A stretch of DNA of 64,000 nucleotides from Pogonophryne albipinna (Eukaryota > Chordata > Actinopteri > Perciformes > Artedidraconidae), in NCBI GenBank assembly GCA_028583405.1, contig CM053244.1, positions 2,775,607-2,839,606 on the forward strand, given 5' to 3'. The position numbers and the translations under genes were made by a program. The notes under the pieces were generated by a model that was not told the DNA's origin, searched no databases, and saw only the letters and a list, made by a program, of their open reading frames with translations. Below, piece after piece: positions 11,366 through 22,966 of the stretch. The first letter of the stretch is position 1, and every line of letters starts with the position of its first letter.

Positions 11366-12439
11366 ACTATACGGTCTGTTTCTTTATTGTGTTAAGTGAG
11401 AAGTAAAGCTGTGCTATGAAAGTTAGCTTTTGCTAACTTTAGATCCATAACAATGCAAGCTAATTAGCCTAACAGTTAGTTACATAGCTAGCAGTGAGTG
11501 AACGTTCAGACACCGGCGCACACACTCAAACGGACTCGTGTGCCTGACTCTACCAACATGCTTTCATGATTCTGTTTAGATATGCAAGTATAAACCATAA
11601 TAGCTTATTTTATTAACATGCTAATTTGATATGAAAATCAATGGAGGCTGAGTTAACTTTGTAGGAAAACCTACCGTCCATGAGCTGTGTTTTATTTGTT
11701 AACTTCATATTTTTCATTTCCTAAAACATTTATTTTCCTCTCATATTAACAGTGTGGATCATTGAGACAACGTGGTGTCCAGAGGTCTTATCCCGTTTTC
11801 CCACTTCCTCTGACAGAGGGGACAGTACGGAGGGGGGGGGGGGGCATGAAGAAAGACTTGCACCAGCTTCCTCCACGCTGGCGTTGCTGTTATCACAGTG
11901 TCATTTCATTTGGCCAAATGTCTTTACATATACATTTAATAGATTTTATTATTATCCACCTTTTTGTTTTATGTCCTTTTATTTAAAACATTCTTTGAGA
12001 CTTCATCTTCTGGTTCAAATTTCAATAAATGTAATTTGTATAATCACTCTTTTGTCTTTATTGTTTTACATGAAAATGTTAGAGATTCCATTCAAATATG
12101 TTGATTATTCAGATCTTCCTCAGGCTAGGAATAGTATGTTTTCTCACAGGATATAGAATGAGACAACACAGTTTTTATCCATAGTGTATGAATGCTTCAG
12201 CTCTTCAGACCAACTTAGTAAGATGTGAGCATGTTCCTAATTGTGTTGGTATGCAGCCTCGGTCTGGTCTGTTTAATAAAGCAAATCTGCCACTTTTATA
12301 TTGTAGAATTTGTTAAATTAAAGCAGTCTTTAATTGTTTGTCCTAAACATAGCAATATATGTCTTTGAAAAAATAATAGTATACAGTTTATATTGTGTAT
12401 CACCTTTAGCTTAAAAATACATAGATGTGTTTTTTTAAT

Positions 12440-12595
12440 CTATAAAATAAATAGACAGACACTTTATCAATCCCAAATTGGGAAATTATTTAACAGCAGC
12501 AGTGTGTTCAGGTATTAAAATATTTAAAGTTGGAATAAAGTATAAACTACACATCACAAGTATAATGCACTGCAATCCATAAGATAAGTCCGATA
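12440..12595 (-). repeat. LINE/SINE 3' tail fragment
   Basis: ACTTTATCAATCCCAAATTG read in reverse is the common fish non-LTR 3' end in which a WGGGATYRATAAAGT stretch precedes a short repeat. Only the tail is recognisable. Confidence 0.45.
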
Positions 12596-13250
12596 TGTTC
12601 ATGAAAACCCCCCAGGAGACACCGACACTAACGTGGCCGAGTGGACTCCGGAGTTTGCTGCATGAGTTGCACTGTATGATATGTGGTGTAGTGGGCTGTC
12701 ACTCAAAAACTGAGTAGCCAATGGGGACACACCCCTGAAAGTCCCGCCCACCGGGGATGTTTGTGTCAAAATCGAAAACAAAAAATGAGGGAGCGCAAAC
12801 GAGAAGAGCTGCAGCGAGAGCAAAAGTCTGATCATTGAGAAAGAAGAAACAAGAACTGCAAACAAAAACCTATGTTAAGACAAAGAAAAAAGACTTATAG
12901 TTTACATGATTATACAAATGATTTGTTTGCAACTTATAGTTTTATTTTTTAAATTTATTTTATTTTGCTTGACTCATTTTTTCTCTTCTTTTAAACTCAT
13001 AGTTTTGCTTTATTCTGAGAAAGTGTTGCTTTATCTTTATGATACAAAACTAATCCCATACTTCTGCAGGTAACGGGGAGACGCGCCCTGGCGGTGGTCT
13101 CGTTCAGGATCCGAAAATACAATTTAAATATTTTGCACACTTATTCCACTTATTCCTAGTGTGCCACTGGTTACGGTGCCGCGTGCCAGGGGTTGCTGAT
13201 ATATTTAAGTTAACAAAAATTACCCTATTCACCTGTAGTGTCTGCCTTAA

Positions 13251-13500
13251 AGTGGACCTATCACGCTATATTTGAAAAATATATTGTAGGGCCATACCTA
13301 TATAAAACATGTCTGTGAAGTTTTTTTTCAAAATACCAAACAGATCATGCATTTTAGCCATGCCTCATTTCGCTCTATTTGCTCTATTTCAGCCCTGTTT
13401 TTGCAAGGGCTGATTCTGTGACGTAGCTTTAATGCAAATGAGCTGCAGCTGACCACGCCCCCCTGCAGAAGAGGGGGAAGAGGCACGGCCCCGGCACGAG
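13251..13500. mobile_element. Left part of a TTAA-type element related to 44215-44669
   Basis: It begins AGTGGACCTATCACGC directly after the TTAA at 13247-13250. It then shares the ACATGTCTGTGAAG and AGCCCTGTTTTTGCAAG blocks with the complete small element at 44215-44669. Its likely partner end lies at 19600-19843, so about 6 kb appears to have been inserted within it. Confidence 0.5.
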
Positions 13501-16169
13501 TGTATGCGAATTTGTAAAACGTATGCTAATATTGCTCATGAAAATAAATACTGGTGTATATGGTTTTATGCAATCTTTCATTTCATTCTGTCATTGTACA
13601 TGGCGTTACTATTATATTATATACAGATGTAGCACCCTAGAACAGACTCCAGCCAACAGCTTCCTGCCAAAGACCCAACGGATTCCAGCGGCTGGGAATG
13701 TTAAGCCCTCCCACTATTTTCCAAGAGGGTGTTGCCAGATTTTCAATTTCAGGATTTAACCATGAGATGGCGCTTCATTCACAAATACAGAAAGACAAGT
13801 TTCATGGACTTTCAGTACTTCAGTTGTGTTTTGAAGAGCATTTGAACACATAGTTGTTATGGTTTTCACAGGCTACTACAGTATAACAAAGAAACATCAA
13901 TATTTTAGATCAAATAAAGTATATCTAATCTGGTAATTCAATAATATATAGTCTTTATATATTAAATAATCATAATTATAATGTAAAAGTTTACACTTCT
14001 TTATTTGTTATGCTCATACTTTTACCTTTACAATAGTTTGCTTTAATATGCAGTATATTTTTTGTAATGTTTTTTTGGTGTTTGCTTCCTCCTGCTCCCT
14101 TTTGGACACATACTGTATGATTTATTATTATTATTAATATGAAGATATTATTAAGATAAGATGTTACTTTATTGATTGAACATTTTTGTTTAGAGTTCTC
14201 TGGCTCACATTCCGACCATTATTTAAAACAATAGGCGCTTTCACACCGTCTACAGTTTGATTTGTATAGAGGGAGCTGTGGCTGAATGGCCGATGATTAG
14301 GTGTGGCGCATTTATCATTAGGTGATCAGAGCTGCCTGCCTGCCGTCAGATTTCATTAAAAAACAGGTCTTGACTTTGTTTAAAATCCAAGGGTGTAACT
14401 TTGGTTTGAGAAGTGGGGGGGGGGCACACGAAACACAATTAAAAATGTTTCCGATTTACTTCAATTTCCTGCCTTTCTACAAATATATTAGGGACTATGG
14501 TGTTAAAAAATCCAAGAAAAATGTGTAGTGTAGGGTTGGGAGCGTTACTTTGTAAATGCAATCAGTGACTGATTACTGAATACAGTAAAACTCCTGTCTC
14601 CTGTACACCAAAACATACCCATCATAGTATGTTTTGGTGTACAGAAGACACAAAAAGCAAAAGGAAACTGAACATGTTTTTACTGTTTTAATGGCTTATC
14701 AAGAGCAAAACTGAAACATAACATCTGAAACGATGTAACAACAATACACAATACACTTTTTGGGGATGCAGCTTGGGATGTGAGGAGTGAGGGACACGGC
14801 TTAGAACGGGCGTGTCGCCTTCTGGCAGGACATGAATTAAAATGTCGAACTCGGACTTCATTTTAAGGACATTTCGGCCAGGGGTGTAGAGCTATATTTG
14901 ATTAAGCCTATTGTACCCCACTGTGTGATTACTATTTATTTTCAAACGCATATATGCCACCCATTTACATCGCTCTTCCCGTCAAGAATTGGAATTTGAA
15001 TAGAATTTAGTTTTAGTTTCTGGATCTCACGGAGAACACTGTCCCGCTTCATAGTAGGATTTCTGTCTTGTCTCCACTTTATAAATAAGTCATTAGATAG
15101 ACTACCTTACCATTAGGCTACTGCGCTCATAAAGAATGATAAGAATAATGCTGGCATGATCAGATCACATGACCTGTTCAAGCCGGTGCCGCATAAAAAC
15201 AACAGTCCGGACAAGTACTGGCTTGCCGTGATATGCCAGTCTTTGTTTCATGCAAAAAGACCCAGTAAACACGGAGATACGATGATATAAAGTTAATACA
15301 AATATATTTCAAAAGTATGAAAAATGGAAGCACATATATTTTAATATCTTCGCCGTATTTTATCATTTTACGTGATTAATGAGTTTATTTAAGGTAATTA
15401 GGTAGAAGCCCTTTTTGATCAGTAACAAATTTAGCAGTTGAACATAAAAGTCAACTGAGTGTGACTTGCAATGACAGTGTTGTGTTTTTATTTTATGAAC
15501 CTTTTACATTAAAAATTGTTGTTGAATATATAAATATTATTATGAATATGGATAGATGCTAGGCTATTTATTATAAACGTTAGTCCTTAACATCTATCAC
15601 TGTGTATATCACCATTCTTTAATTACATGTTTGATACGTTTCTATGAAATAAGAAATTAATACAACTAAAATGTAATTATCATATCATATATTATAATGT
15701 GTGGTATTATTAAGTAATATCATACATTAACCCAATTATAGCAGATGCCACATTGAATGGATGAACACATATATGCATCAATAATTACAACGGAGTATTT
15801 CTAAATACAAGTTGTAAAAATACCTATATGTATTTAATACTAATAACATAATGATTAATTTCAGATGATAATACTTTTCAGGGTTAGGGTTAGGTCAGGT
15901 CTGACAGCGCTTAGCTCTCTGCTGCAGAGAGGAAGTGAAGATCACTGCTCTAAACAAAGTCAAAAATCGTACATCCAAACGGAATAAATATAATTAATTA
16001 TTATTAATACGTTAAGTCTTGTTCATTGTTTTTCACTTTTATTAAATGTTTGATATATCCGGCACAGACCCTTTCATACCGGCAATGCGTGATATAAACA
16101 ACAGGATCTGCGACAGCATATGCAAACATAAACCAGACTGCTGGAGAATAGAGATCACAGGGGGGGGTT
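13501..16169. other. Repeat-derived, gene-free stretch
   Basis: AT-rich sequence without a supported gene. A block near 14270-14350 (GAGCTGTGGCTGAATGGCC and flanks) recurs loosely at 17830-17890. The sequence near 14532 (GGGTTGGGAGCGTTACTTTG) resembles a hAT end. A short GGGTTAGGGTTAGG run lies near 15883. None is complete enough to call an element. Confidence 0.5.
14594..14651. repeat. Perfect 17-bp-stem hairpin
   Basis: TGTACACCAAAACATAC (14602-14618) is inverted exactly at 14627-14643 across an 8-nt loop. Weaker pairing extends to 14594 and 14651. It could be the stub of a palindromic MITE. Confidence 0.8.
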
Positions 16170-17400
16170 GGGACCATAGACTGTATATATAAATGGACGT
16201 AGTGTCCGTGACGTCACCCATAGGATTCTGCAGAGTTGCCGAGAAGCCCTTAGTAGGCGGAGTCGGCCACTAACGGCTCGACTGTGACGTCAGAGTCTAA
16301 TCCCGCCTGCTCCAAATAAGGGCAAAGAGGCGGAGCCGAGGCGGGACCTGCTGCCTCCGAACTGGAAGTAAACAGAGCTAGCTCAGGCTAAGAAGCTAAG
16401 CTAACATGAAATACATGCATACCAAGTTACTGCTAACAGTGTAGTTCCCCTATATAAACGTTACGTTCATAATCAAATGAGACAATCTGCAAGAGAATTA
16501 GCTATATTTTGTTATTCTTAATGCTTGTCATTCACACGTTGAGAAAAGACGGACTCCACCGCCCCGGACCTAACGGAGCCGCAGTGGGCTAGCTCCGGGA
16601 CGCCGGCTGGAGCTAGCCCCCTGCGGCTCCGTTAGCTCCGGCGGCCACCACTGGGATAATTGGGTCCCCTATTAACATTTGCTCCCGTTTAGCATTATGG
16701 GCGTCATAGCCATAGACTATAAAAGTCTTACCCAAGACTGAATCATAAACTAAAATGTATATGTATGTATAAAGGGTTACGTCCTTAGCTGGCTAATAAG
16801 TAGCAAGCTAAGCTACCAAGCACACAAACACCTGCGAACGGGGTTAACATGTATAATATTATCATTTTAGACTTCTTGGAAGTTCTGTTAGTACATTCAA
16901 GCGCACAGCACAACATTTTAATTGTCTGGTATTTGTAACAATATTCCCTAAAAGGCACAATCACCACGAACACGGCTAAAGGGTCAAGTACAGTAACTAC
17001 AACTAACTAACGTTGTAGCCTCTATGGTTGTAGCCTAGCAGACTGGACAAGTTGCTGTTAGCTGACAGTGAGGCATGTACATGTCCATCAAAGTGACCAC
17101 GCCCTAATTTATGCAAAATATTTAAGGCTTAATATTAATTAAACAGATGAGTTGAGAACAAATGCACCCCCCACACAGTAGTCATGAAGGGGGAATCTAA
17201 CTATACAGAGAATATGGTTTTTTGAACCACGATGTAAACATGTTTATTTCTGCTGTAAAGTTGGGCATTTTAACATGGGGGTCTATGGAAATTGCTCCCT
17301 TCTGCAGCCTGCTCCTACTGGCCACTAGATGAACTGCAGTGTGTGGCACTTCCGTATTGGCATCTCGGCTCTTCCCCAGAGTTTGCCGCTTGGTTGGGAC
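16170..17400. repeat. Dispersed fish-type repeat, incomplete
   Basis: CCATAGACTGTATATATAAA followed by GGACGTAGTGTCCGTGACGT resembles a common fish repeat start. A second CCATAGACTATAAAAG occurs near 16710, and GGGGTCTATGGAAATTGCTC near 17278. Ends and TSD cannot be fixed by eye. No gene is seen. Confidence 0.4.
16571..16634. repeat. GC-rich hairpin
   Basis: TAACGGAGCCGCAG (16571-16584) pairs with 16621-16634, and GGCTAGCTCC (16587-16596) pairs with 16609-16618. This leaves a small GC-rich loop in an otherwise moderate-GC area. Confidence 0.8.
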
Positions 17401-19599
17401 ACACACATTCCGATGGCCAATTAGTTTTAAACAAAGAGTTTGCAACATACATAGGCATAGGGGGGTGGGGGCTGGTGAACGGTATAGTCAATGTTTGTAA
17501 ACACTGTGAAATGTTGACTTTATTTGATAATTTCAGTTAAAAACTAACCTTCATATTTTTGAGAAGAGAAATATGAATATGTTTGTGGCTGACCCAGCCC
17601 CATGGTCTGTCACAGTAGTGCGGGAAAGAGAAGTGCACTGTTTTGCCTGGCTGGACCTGTATTTTACAGGAAAGGAGTGAGCAGAGGGTGGAGTTGTCGA
17701 TTCTTGTTCTGTTTTCTGTGAACAATCCTCACCCTCTCAGACTTTCAGTTGCGCGCGCTACTAAAGAGACGCGCTACCATGGAAACCAAACAATGGTGTC
17801 GCTGTAAGATCAGGGGGGGGGGGAGAGAGAGCTGTGCCTGATGGGCCATTAGGTGTGTAAACACACACCTGAGAGCTGCCGTTTCATTCAGACTGTTTAA
17901 AAAACGGTAACAACGGACTATTTTTCTTAGCGGATGCATGTCAATTTAAATCAATACAACTATTTTTTAAATCAATAAAAACATTTTCTAAATCCATAAA
18001 AGCATTTCAATTAATATTGGGAGTAATGTCGTTACTTTGTTGAGAATGTGGCCATGTAATAAGCGGGATAATGTGCAGCGACTTGGTCATTATGGGGAAA
18101 ATAACACCCTTCATCCAGATCAAGATCCCTCCGCGTCGGGACCCTGATCTGCCTGACGAGGCTCCATTAAAATATAAATATTTTTAGTGAATTACTGAGT
18201 TTAGGCACGTTAATAACGTTTTAATGAAGTTGACGACAGTATATTCATATTTGTCAGTGCTTTCATGTAAATTTGGCGAACATAAACATAAATGATCGTG
18301 GTGAAGATGATGATTAAATTAGGATTAAAAATTGAGAGCATTTCCTCACGTTCGTTTTTGGAGCCGGCGGGCTTCCTGATGTTTTTTGTACAGTAGTTGT
18401 GGACTAACCAACATTATTTTGTTAAATAAAAACATGGTGATGCTTTGTAGCCTAAATGATTACATGTCTCTTATTTAGCACAGAGTATGATCCTATCCGT
18501 GACATATGGATCTTAACAAAGATCCGCTATACAGTAGTAGCCTACCAGACATAAATCTACCGTACTGTATCAGAGTTTATTTCACATGAGCTCCAGTGTG
18601 GAACCCCACTGCACCCCCTGGTGGATCAATGATCCATTGCAGCTGGCTTCATTATAATTACATTTATTTATCAAGTGGGCAGTCTCAAGTCACGCTGGAG
18701 GTTTTCCCTTGAGCGAGGGCAGACCCCGTGCCGGCCACGGCCCTCGCGTTTCAAACTGTCTGAAATGAGGTGCTACATCTGTACTACACAGCAATGGCAT
18801 AACACACCCATTTGTTGATGACAAAAAAGTCCATACACGACCTTTTGCTTTTGAAATCTGCATATACTTTACCCATCAAACATGAATAATCATGACACAT
18901 TTTATATAAACTGTCGGAACTTTATTGTCAAAATCAACGGTTCATTGAACCCATAAAAAATACAGTACGCAGCTTCGGTGGGTCAGTCTGACATGCAGAA
19001 TCTATCGTCTATCATCACAGGTTTTCCGCTGGTAGTATGTGAGGTGCTGGCCTGTATAGAAGAAACATAGTTAGAACAAAATCATCTCAATTTAGTATTC
19101 AGGATGAGAAAATACTATTTGGATAATTACAATCTGATATCCCAAAAGATGGGGGCTAACGCTGTCTATTCAGCAAAGCTGATGTGTTGGAGAGGGGCTG
19201 AGCTCAGTAGACAGACTGTAATGAGTGCTAGCCGCTAATTAGCCAAGTCCCATCAACGGAGCTGTGCAGCGTTGTGTTTTTCACCCCACCTTGCAACAAT
19301 TGCGCACACATACACACACTGTTGTATCCTAACAGTCGTGCACACACACACATATGTATATTCATGTGCGCAAACAAGTAATAAAGACTACTGAATCACA
19401 TCACGTCTCATCTACATACTACAAGCTACAAGCTACGTAGTAGAGATAACAGTATCAGGAAAAACACCGCTAAATAAAAAGGAATGCAAATATTAACATG
19501 GAAAAACGTACAGCTTCCAAATCGGATGTGTCCTGGTCCCGGATGGTTGGTATTGATCCAGTTTTTAGCCTTAGATTGGAAGCATATCCTCTTTTCACT
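17401..19599. other. Gene-free intergenic sequence
   Basis: No supported coding frame. It contains G-runs near 17812 and a CA-rich stretch near 19300-19350, together with otherwise unassigned sequence. Confidence 0.45.
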
Positions 19600-19843
19600 T
19601 GAGGGAAGTTGATAAACATGTCCGAGGTAAAATGTTTAGAACACACAAGCAGACATCCGAGCTGTCAGCTCGGATGGAATCTGTATCCGCTCGTTGTAGC
19701 CCCGTTTCTAAAAGATGTGGGTACGGAGGAAAAGAGAGAGGGTTGTATTTTCTGACACTTGGTGAGTTCCCTGAAACACCGGGGACACATATTCATGTAT
19801 AAAAGACGTACAAAAGTGCATTTTGCATGATAGGTCCACTTTT
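19600..19843. mobile_element. Right part of the TTAA-type element begun at 13251
   Basis: CCGGGGACACATATTCATGT and the terminal GCATGATAGGTCCACT mirror the end of the complete element at 44215-44669 and are inverted relative to the start at 13251. The terminal TTAA is not preserved here. It contains an 11-bp-arm palindrome at about 19656-19678. Confidence 0.45.
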
Positions 19844-19920
19844 TTGTTGGACATGGAGCTGCTGTGACGCAAGTCAAATTTCAGACTTGATCTGACAAAT
19901 AAAGTATTATCGTATCGTAT
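19844..19920 (+). repeat. Non-LTR-type 3' tail
   Basis: CTGACAAATAAAGTATTATC followed by a short TATCG repeat looks like the 3' tail of a LINE or SINE. No body is recognisable. Confidence 0.35.
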
Positions 19921-20526
19921 TTAACATTTCACTTTCAAGTTTTCAACAAAGTCATTGCAATACATTTGAGCTGTAACAATTTTGATTCAAATCATTTCAC
20001 TTTTCTGTATTTCCCTGCTAAGTTCAGCAACACATGTACACAGTTTACAGCATTCGCACGCATTTTCAGCAGGAAATGCATTTTCTAGTCTCATCTTATT
20101 CTCCTTCTTCCGCCACAAATGTTGTCATGCTACTCATCTGGCAGCGTTGGCATGAAACACACAAAAAAACACTTAAAAACGTGCGGAATGACCGGGATCG
20201 GGTTGCTATGTCTTTACAAGAGATTCGCCTGGCCGTTTTCATGCAAATCGCAGAAAACTGCGATCATTTGCCTCATAGGAATGAATGGGAGATCCATTTG
20301 AACAGAGCTCAAAGTTTAAACAGTCCTATGGACTTTATTAGACGAATTGGATATTTTTGATAGCTAGCACGGTTCTCACGCAGTCACAGCTTACGTTTGG
20401 TGAACATGTCACAAATCTTATAATGGCTGTGTATGGGAGAGCTGGTTAAGACTTAGAGTGGGTGACATCACGGCTAGAGGGGAGAGGAGCTGGAAAATCT
20501 GAAGTTTTTTTTCCAACTATTGCTCG
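19921..20526. other. Gene-free sequence
   Basis: The 108-aa frame at 20034-20360 has no recognisable domain, and I do not support it as a gene. Confidence 0.4.
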
Positions 20527-22921
20527 GCTGAGGTAGGTGAATCTATACATGCTCCATTGTACAGGAACAAATTAAAAAAAGATAGATACACATGAACATA
20601 AATTAACTTGAAACACTATTCTCTCAAAGTTAACATTCTATAAATAGCTACCTTGTTCATTCCAACATTAATATCTGCACAATTTATAACACCCTATACA
20701 CAATTGACCCTGCCTTAATTTTGTATCAGACTTATTGGCCCAGTTCCTCATGTTGTGCTTGTGATTACTTTGTCAATCCAGATAAAGGCAGAATTTGGGC
20801 GAATAACTACAATTTCGCTGGAGCAGTGCTTCATGTACAAACTCGACCACTACACACCAAAACGTATTGCCCTGATGAAGGCCAAGGGAGGAGTCCTCGG
20901 GACCAAGCTGAGGCCGTTCCTGGAAAAACTGAGTCAGGTATGCTTGTTCAAAATTGTGTGTGATCAATTTTTTTTAAGGAAGACAGACCTCACTCACACA
21001 CACATCACCCAATGCCCAATGCTTACACATATACAGCACACATCCTCACACTCGGTTGTTTAAATGCCACTGCATGGTCCATCTTTCCATGGCTCTTGCT
21101 CAGTTTGCTCAAATCACTCCTCCTCGCACATGTATGCTCTTGTTTTCTTCCTTGAAAGTGTATTGTGTATGAATATTAGTTCAGTATTGACACAATATTA
21201 ATCTCTTCACAGAACCAAAGCATTGACATGAGGCGTGACTCTGTCATCCGCAGCCTCATACTATACCTTGGCGAAAAACAACAGGATCTTTTTGAAGATT
21301 GCCTGGTAAAGCATGATTGTTTTTTTTTTTTTAATGACACTGTTGTAACATTTTAATGTTAAAACAGGAGGTCTTTAGAGGGAGATAGCAGCTCAACAGT
21401 TTATGTCATATAGAAGTGGTTTACATCATCTGAAAGCTGGGTCAAAATCCTCTAGTCACAAATCTATTATAAACATAGTTTATTAATTTAAATTAATTAA
21501 ATTGTAATGTTTTCAGTGTATTACGGCTCAGAACATTGGTCCAAGTATTTGAGAGATGCTATCCTACTCTATTATGTCCCATAACTTGTTGCAGTAATTT
21601 GTGTTGATACCATTTAATACACAGATTTGCTGCTAAATTTAAGCATATTAACCACTCGAGAATTGCCAAATATGGTCAAAAATGTCTTCTAAGTATCACA
21701 TTAGGACATCAAGACATAGAATAATCTATGCTGTGATTTGGAATAAAAAAATCGGAATTATTTTTAAATTTCTGCAAGAATTGCATTTTTCCGCAATTGG
21801 ATGGTGAGCACTTCTGTTCTGGAAACTGCTCAGAAACCCCCTTTTTGTAAATAAACCTAGGAACGCCATACATCCTCTGAAAGCCCTCCGTCTCTAGTTT
21901 ATGGCTGTGACTATCCTAGAAGCCACAACAGCTCATTTTATACTGTGAAGTCAATCTTCAAAAAATGGTTTCACTCCAATGGAATGGCTCCTATGGGGCC
22001 TAACATCATCACACATGAATATAATGGGGCTCATTGGATCCACATATCCAATTCATGCAATACCCTGACCCCAGTATGCAAAAATATTAAAATACAACGT
22101 TTTAAGAAAGGCGAAAACAACACATTTATACTGCATGCACAGAACTGCATGTTTTTCGTCCCAAACTGCATGTGATCAGCATGAAGTGTCCATGTATGTA
22201 AAGAGGAGACTCGTGGGTATCCAGAGAACACATTTTCATTCAGATATCTTGAGCTTAAAGGTCAGGGGGTGACCCCTTTGAATATGGTCATGTCATTTTC
22301 CCCTCGCCAAAATGTTGCCTATCTTTGCAGCGTTATTTAGCCTCTTTGCTGACCAGCATGACATGGTTGGACAAGGCACCAATGGATTCCTCAGATCCTA
22401 GTTTCATATGATATCATCTTTACTCTAGCTTCAGAACTGAGCCCTCTAGAGCCTCTGAAAGACAGTACAATTGGCCGGCCCGGATTAGGGCCCTAGGGTC
22501 TCAGAGTTAATGATGGTCTTTAGCACATGTGTTCATTCTGCCCTGACAATGAAGTCACTTTGAATGATTCAAGCATTCTATGTTTCTCACTTAATTTTTC
22601 TTGTAAATTGTATGCAGGAGGACAGCCGCAGTGATGCAACTGAACACGTCCTGAAGATCCTGGTTGTCTATGGTGCCAATGAAGAGGATCCAGTGGATGC
22701 AGCCCTCCTGCTTGAAGGCAGAGAGATGATGCCAGGATGCGGCAGTACTGCCGAGGCATGCACGATCCTTATGGGGCTGATTTATGCCTTAAACCTGGCA
22801 TACCCCCCAACACTGCGCTAGACTTTTGAGGTGTTCCAGAAACTTTTTCTCGGACTGGATGGGATTAAGCTGACCCCAAAAGTACAAGTTTCGAAAGTGA
22901 ACCTGCTGTCTTAAAGATATG
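20527..22921 (+). pseudogene. SAMD3-like C-terminal domain gene, broken copy
   Basis: This is an inverted copy, exons and introns, of the gene at 48889-52031. Exons lie at 20782-20937, 21213-21305 and 22618-22914, with AG/GT borders conserved. Homology starts at the GAG|GTAGGTG donor of exon 2 and stops a few bases past the stop codon, so exon 1, most of exon 2 and the promoter are missing. TAG at 22819-22821 replaces the Tyr of the other copy, removing the last ~31 residues. Exon 4 carries one extra in-frame codon. Without a start and with a nonsense change it is presumed non-functional. Confidence 0.75.
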
Positions 22922-22966
22922 GCAAAAAACAATCTTGGATCGTACATCCCAACTGACTTCTTCATA

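Larger units (their letters stand above)
9487..13060. mobile_element. Long-armed inverted-repeat element
   Basis: Arms of roughly 455 bp (9487-9945 and about 12608-13060) are inverted copies. They begin TATGGGATTAGTTTTGTATC and contain matching TTTGCTCTCGCTGCAGCTCT-type sequence deeper in. CTTCTG flanks both ends (9481-9486, 13061-13066) as a candidate 6-bp TSD. The interior of about 2.66 kb holds a hAT relic, a hAT MITE and a LINE tail, and no transposase. I do not recognise the family. Confidence 0.75.
8014..13194. mobile_element. hAT element, ~5.2 kb including nested insertions
   Basis: The left end reads CAGGGGTCGGTAACC, a typical hAT terminus, inserted after GTCTAGCT. The right end (GTTACGGTGCCGCGTGCC, then AGGGGTTGCTG) is eroded where it rejoins the host TTAA element at GCTGAT. 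The empty site is GTCTAGCTGATA in the sister element near 44730. Inside are another hAT MITE, a long inverted-repeat element and further insertions. I find no intact transposase in the remaining ~800 bp of its own sequence. Confidence 0.65.
6250..13246 (-). mobile_element. TTAA element related to 44674-45869, heavily interrupted
   Basis: Sequence from about 6290 to 8013, and again from 13195 to 13246, is the inverted counterpart of the complete element at 44674-45869. It ends GTGTCTGCC followed by TTAA (13247-13250), matching that copy's terminus. The body is interrupted twice: by a MITE at 6757-7526 and by a hAT element from 8014 to about 13194. The far end, upstream of about 6290, is divergent, so the start is approximate. 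Confidence 0.7.

Noticed and set aside
15880..15900. Telomere-like GGGTTAGGGTTAGG
   Set aside because: It is only about two repeats long, so chance or a trivial insertion is sufficient.
20034..20360. 108-aa open frame upstream of the SAMD3-like fragment
   Set aside because: No domain, no splice or promoter support, and it is absent from the second copy's flank.
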